Shown here piece by piece: positions 61,522-64,000 of a DNA stretch of 64,000 nucleotides. Where the stretch lies: the NCBI GenBank assembly GCA_018267545.1, contig JAFDYG010000444.1, forward strand, positions 1-64,000, written 5' to 3'. The first letter of the stretch is position 1, and each line of letters begins with the position of its first letter. The notes below the pieces were generated by a model. That model had not been told where the DNA came from. It was given only the letters and a program-made list of their open reading frames with translations, and ran no database searches. The position numbers were made by a program, and so were the translations under genes. This stretch comes from Bacteroidota bacterium (GTDB taxonomy: Bacteria; Bacteroidota; Bacteroidia; Chitinophagales; Chitinophagaceae).

Positions 61522-63270
61522 TTATGCGATGGCCGAAACACTCTGATAGGTGCTTTCCATCTGGTTCTCGAATAGCCTTACATAATATTCGCAATTGGCC
61601 GCCAGCCAGTCATGAGAGCCCTTCGCGATGATATGGCCCTTGTCCAGGACGATGATCTCGTCGGCCTGCCTTACGGCGCTGATGCGGTGGCTGATAATGA
61701 TGCTGATCTTGTCCCGGTACATATCTTTTACGAACCGGATGATCTTTTCCTCGCTCTGCGAGTCGAGCGCCGAGGTCGCCTCGTCCAGGATGACGATCTC
61801 CGATTTTTTCAGGAAAGCCCTGGCAAGCGCCACCCGCTGCGCCTGACCGCCGGAAAGCGTAGCGCCCCGGTCTCCGATCATCGTTCCATCACCGGCTTCC
61901 ATGTTCGCAATAATATCCCGTATGCCGACCTGCCGCAGGATAGGCTCGATGTCCTCCGGCCCTTCATACCGGTTGTTGTACACGATATTCTCCCGGATAG
62001 TATCGTGAAGGATATAGCTGTGCTGCTGAACGACCGTGATATACTCCATCCATTCGCTGATGCTCATTTCATTCACCGGGTTGTCGTTGTACAGGATCGA
62101 CCCCTCCGAATGCTTGTAAAATTTGGTCAGAATAGAAATGAGCGTGGATTTACCGCAGCCGCTGGCGCCTACCAGCGCATAGGAACGCCCCTTGACGAAT
62201 TGCAGGTCGACGCCATTCAGAATCTTCTTTTTCTCATAGCTGAAGTGGAGACCGTGAATCAGGACCCGTTCGACCGGTTCGATGACTTTGGAGCCCGGCT
62301 GTACCCAGCGTTCCGTCCGGGCATCGAAAATCGCCTTTATCTGCTTCATGGAAACACCGGCCCTGATCAATTCGTCGTGCAGGTAGAACATGTCCATGCT
62401 GGGACTGTAAAGCCGGTTGATGTATTGCAGGAAGGCGACCAGCGCACCCAGGGTCATGCTTCCGTCGAGCACCTTCGAGCCTCCCCAGCCGAAGATCAGC
62501 ACCGGACCCATCGCGATGAAGAAGGAGGCGATGTTTCGGTTCAGCGAAGAGTAAATCGTATTTTTCAGCTTCGCGTGACGGATATTTTCAATCCTTCCAT
62601 TCAGCTTCTCGTTTTCGTAGTCATAGCTGTTGAAAGACTTGATTAAACGTATGCAGTTGAATCGCTCGGTATAGAAATTGTTGGTCTCACCCTCTTTTTC
62701 ACTCACCTTCTCGTACGATTTACGGATCAGGGGTGTAAAGTATCGAAGGGTAACAAAGATAAACGGAAATACGACCAGCGACACGAGAAACAGGCTGAGA
62801 TTGAGCCAGGCCAGCAGGAAAGCAAGACCGACCAGCAGGACCACGTTGTTGCACAGGCGGATAACGCTTCTGGTAAGCGTGCCTTCGATGATGTTGACCT
62901 CGTTGTTGATCTTGTGCACGATCTCGCCTACCTTGTTCTTGTCGTAGAAGGCCAGGGACATATGGAGCAGATGGCTGAACAGGTCGCGGCGAATATCGCC
63001 GACTACCTTGCTGCTCAGCCAGGAAAATAGATAGTCGAAGAAATAGGTAGCGAGAATCCTGACGACATACAGGACGATCAACGTCGACAGCAGCTTCATC
63101 AGCAGATGATAGTCCTTGTGCGGGAATACATCGTCGATAATGAGCTTCAGGATGTAGGGAGAGGCGAGAGAACCCAGGCTGCTGACTGCTATCAATAGGA
63201 AAAGCAGCAATTCTTTGTCCCAGTATTTTTTGATATACCGGGCGAACCACAGGTATACATGGCTGCGCAT
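61522..63270 (-). CDS. ABC exporter, fused permease/ATPase without peptidase domain
   Basis: The 582-residue protein has a six-helix ABC-1 membrane domain (about 15-315) starting YLWFARYIKKYWDKELLLFL. The ATPase has Walker A LVGASGCGKSTLISIL, signature LSGGQAQRVALARAFL and Walker B IVILDEATSALD. It lacks the N-terminal C39 domain of the other exporter, so its substrate must be cut by another protease. This fits the subtilase here and the absence of GG in the twin precursors. It lies 28 nt after a small gene and 7 nt before the arginase gene. Confidence 0.92.
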   Translation of the reverse strand: MRSHVYLWFARYIKKYWDKELLLFLLIAVSSLGSLASPYILKLIIDDVFPHKDYHLLMKLLSTLIVLYVVRILATYFFDYLFSWLSSKVVGDIRRDLFSHLLHMSLAFYDKNKVGEIVHKINNEVNIIEGTLTRSVIRLCNNVVLLVGLAFLLAWLNLSLFLVSLVVFPFIFVTLRYFTPLIRKSYEKVSEKEGETNNFYTERFNCIRLIKSFNSYDYENEKLNGRIENIRHAKLKNTIYSSLNRNIASFFIAMGPVLIFGWGGSKVLDGSMTLGALVAFLQYINRLYSPSMDMFYLHDELIRAGVSMKQIKAIFDARTERWVQPGSKVIEPVERVLIHGLHFSYEKKKILNGVDLQFVKGRSYALVGASGCGKSTLISILTKFYKHSEGSILYNDNPVNEMSISEWMEYITVVQQHSYILHDTIRENIVYNNRYEGPEDIEPILRQVGIRDIIANMEAGDGTMIGDRGATLSGGQAQRVALARAFLKKSEIVILDEATSALDSQSEEKIIRFVKDMYRDKISIIISHRISAVRQADEIIVLDKGHIIAKGSHDWLAANCEYYVRLFENQMESTYQSVSAIA

Positions 63271-63298
63271 AGGCGAGTGTTGTAAGGTTTAGGAATAT

Positions 63299-63523
63299 TT
63301 ACGGCAGCATGTCGAGCTCGGAGTTGATGCCGCGGTGCGTGAGTCGGGGAGTCAGGTCCACGAAATCCGGCGAACGGCCTTCGAGAACTCCTCCCAGGAT
63401 CAGCTCGTCGTTCTCGATGAGACTGTCGTCTCCTTCCTTCTGAATATTTTCCTTGTACTGGTCGAGGGATACCTTTGGCTTCTTTTTATTGTTGAAACCG
63501 AGGATCTGAGATAGTTTTTTCAT
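63299..63523 (-). CDS. Small acidic protein, possible third precursor with GG site
   Basis: The 74-residue protein begins MKKLSQILGFNNKKKPKVSL and has an acidic amphipathic middle, EGDDSLIENDELILGG. The G44-G45 resembles a double-glycine leader end, with a 29-residue tail VLEGRSPDFVDLTPRLTHRG-INSELDMLP containing three Arg and Pro. It sits at the upstream end of the cluster, 28 nt before the exporter. It could be a third peptide or a leader-binding protein; its Cys-free tail differs from the twins. Confidence 0.55.
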   Translation of the reverse strand: MKKLSQILGFNNKKKPKVSLDQYKENIQKEGDDSLIENDELILGGVLEGRSPDFVDLTPRLTHRGINSELDMLP

Positions 63524-63561
63524 ACATAAAGTTTATGAGAGTTAGGTGTGTGATAATCGAT

Positions 63562-63852
63562 CTATTCCTGTATGCGGAGGTTCCTTATCTTTTCCTCCTT
63601 GTTGAAGGTGACCCTGTATTCACAGTGTGAGATCCTTTTTTCGAAATTCAGCCGGAAGCTGAAATAGTTGAACTTGTTGAGCTCGGTCCATATCTTTTTT
63701 TCGACTTCGGTATCGGTGGGGGTCAGGAAAAAAACGGCCGTTCTCAGACTCGTTAATTGATTTTCAAAAGGAAGCGACCATTCGGTGACCAGGCCGTTGG
63801 ACCGCATGTTTTCGAGTAGTTTTTTGACTTCGTTGATCTCTTTGACGAACAT
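63562..63852 (-). CDS. Small hypothetical protein, upstream end of the cluster
   Basis: The 96-residue soluble protein (MFVKEINEVKKLLENMRSNG ...) has mixed helices and strands, a basic end (FNKEEKIRNLRIQE) and no signal peptide. Its size and fold pattern would suit a small RRE-like or other leader-binding subunit, but no motif supports a family. It is co-directional with the whole run and 38 nt upstream of the next small gene. Confidence 0.55.
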   Translation of the reverse strand: MFVKEINEVKKLLENMRSNGLVTEWSLPFENQLTSLRTAVFFLTPTDTEVEKKIWTELNKFNYFSFRLNFEKRISHCEYRVTFNKEEKIRNLRIQE

Positions 63853-64000
63853 GGGGGATTGAATTTTTGCTGCCTGTCTTTCCGGCCTGCCGCCTGTCTT
63901 TCCGGGCAGAGCTTCGCTGCTTCAACTCACAGGCCATTTCTCCGACCCATGGGCTTCCGGCCTGCCGCAGAGTTGCCGGTGGCAGGTATGGTAAAATATG
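63853..64000. other. Upstream edge, short repeats, no gene seen
   Basis: The 148 bp before the last minus-strand start contain GCCTGTCTTTCCGG twice (63872-63885, 63892-63905) and TTCCGGCCTGCCGC twice (63880-63893, 63955-63968). No complete gene is visible, and the operon may continue or start beyond the edge. On the minus strand one frame runs open through it, so a partial gene is possible. Confidence 0.35.

Noticed and set aside
1..64000. tRNA, rRNA, IS elements, prophage or integrase
   Set aside because: No cloverleaf, rRNA-like stretch, transposase or recombinase motif and no terminal inverted repeats were recognised by eye. Small RNAs would need a covariance search.

Overview
The window is from a Bacteroidota genome, most likely Chitinophagaceae or a close relative. 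The evidence is two SusC/SusD pairs, an ECF sigma/FecR cassette feeding a SusC with an STN domain, a GldA/GldFG-type ABC system, LytS/LytT signalling, TANNTTTG-type promoter candidates and long signal-peptide-bearing proteins. The genus cannot be fixed from the sequence. No rRNA, tRNA, CRISPR array, transposase or integrase was seen.

Left part (1 to about 39.4 kb) is mixed housekeeping and accessory content. It holds a membrane acyltransferase-like gene broken by an in-frame stop (1-1089), and a paired DNA repair/modification radical SAM protein with its DUF4130 partner (1159-3242). A minus-strand SusC/SusD pair follows, whose SusC has a 1-nt frameshift close to its 3' end (3273-7857), then a MacB/FtsX permease (7945-10317). 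Next is a complete sigma / anti-sigma / STN-SusC / SusD cell-surface signalling unit (10462-17281), a GldA + fused GldF-GldG ABC system (17349-20695), an unusual MutS-like protein made of two tandem copies (20704-23403) and an M16 protease (23417-26218). After these come several secreted or hypothetical proteins, a LytS/LytT pair (29505-31239), a DeoR-type regulator divergent from a DUF4406-like gene, an ATPase of foreign-looking composition (32944-34212), a secreted amidase and a Tricorn-like S41 protease (35985-39299). A bidirectional terminator at 39372-39399 closes this part.

Right part (39.4 to 63.9 kb) is one unbroken minus-strand run of 23 genes, mostly overlapping by 4 nt or separated by a few nt. 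It looks like a composite ribosomal-peptide (RiPP) locus. Upstream half (63852 to 50831): a possible GG-type peptide gene, an ABC exporter, a UPF0489 peptide-arginase-like enzyme, two nearly identical 58-residue precursor peptides (58336-58512 and 60409-60585) flanking a secreted S41-like protein with Cys at the nucleophile position, a radical SAM/SPASM maturase, a subtilisin fused to a DUF1611-like P-loop domain, a JmjC/cupin_8 oxygenase, a second HxD...H 2OG oxygenase, a carrier protein and a TonB-dependent receptor. Downstream half (50824 to 39428): a SPASM-like protein without the radical SAM CxxxCxxC, a small lipoprotein, a Gly-rich precursor with a double-glycine leader translationally coupled to an FxsB-like radical SAM enzyme, a C39-peptidase ABC exporter, an HlyD-like protein, a GT9-like glycosyltransferase, a DUF4254 protein, a stand-alone condensation-domain protein and a GT2 glycosyltransferase.

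Working model (inference): the twin precursors are crosslinked or otherwise modified by the radical SAM/SPASM enzyme, have their single core arginine converted to ornithine by the UPF0489 enzyme, are hydroxylated by the two Fe(II)/2OG enzymes, cut by the subtilase and exported by the C39-less ABC transporter. The Gly-rich peptide is modified by the FxsB-like enzyme, cut after GG and exported by the C39 transporter. The carrier protein, condensation domain and glycosyltransferases suggest further acylation or glycosylation. This locus is the most likely undescribed system in the window.
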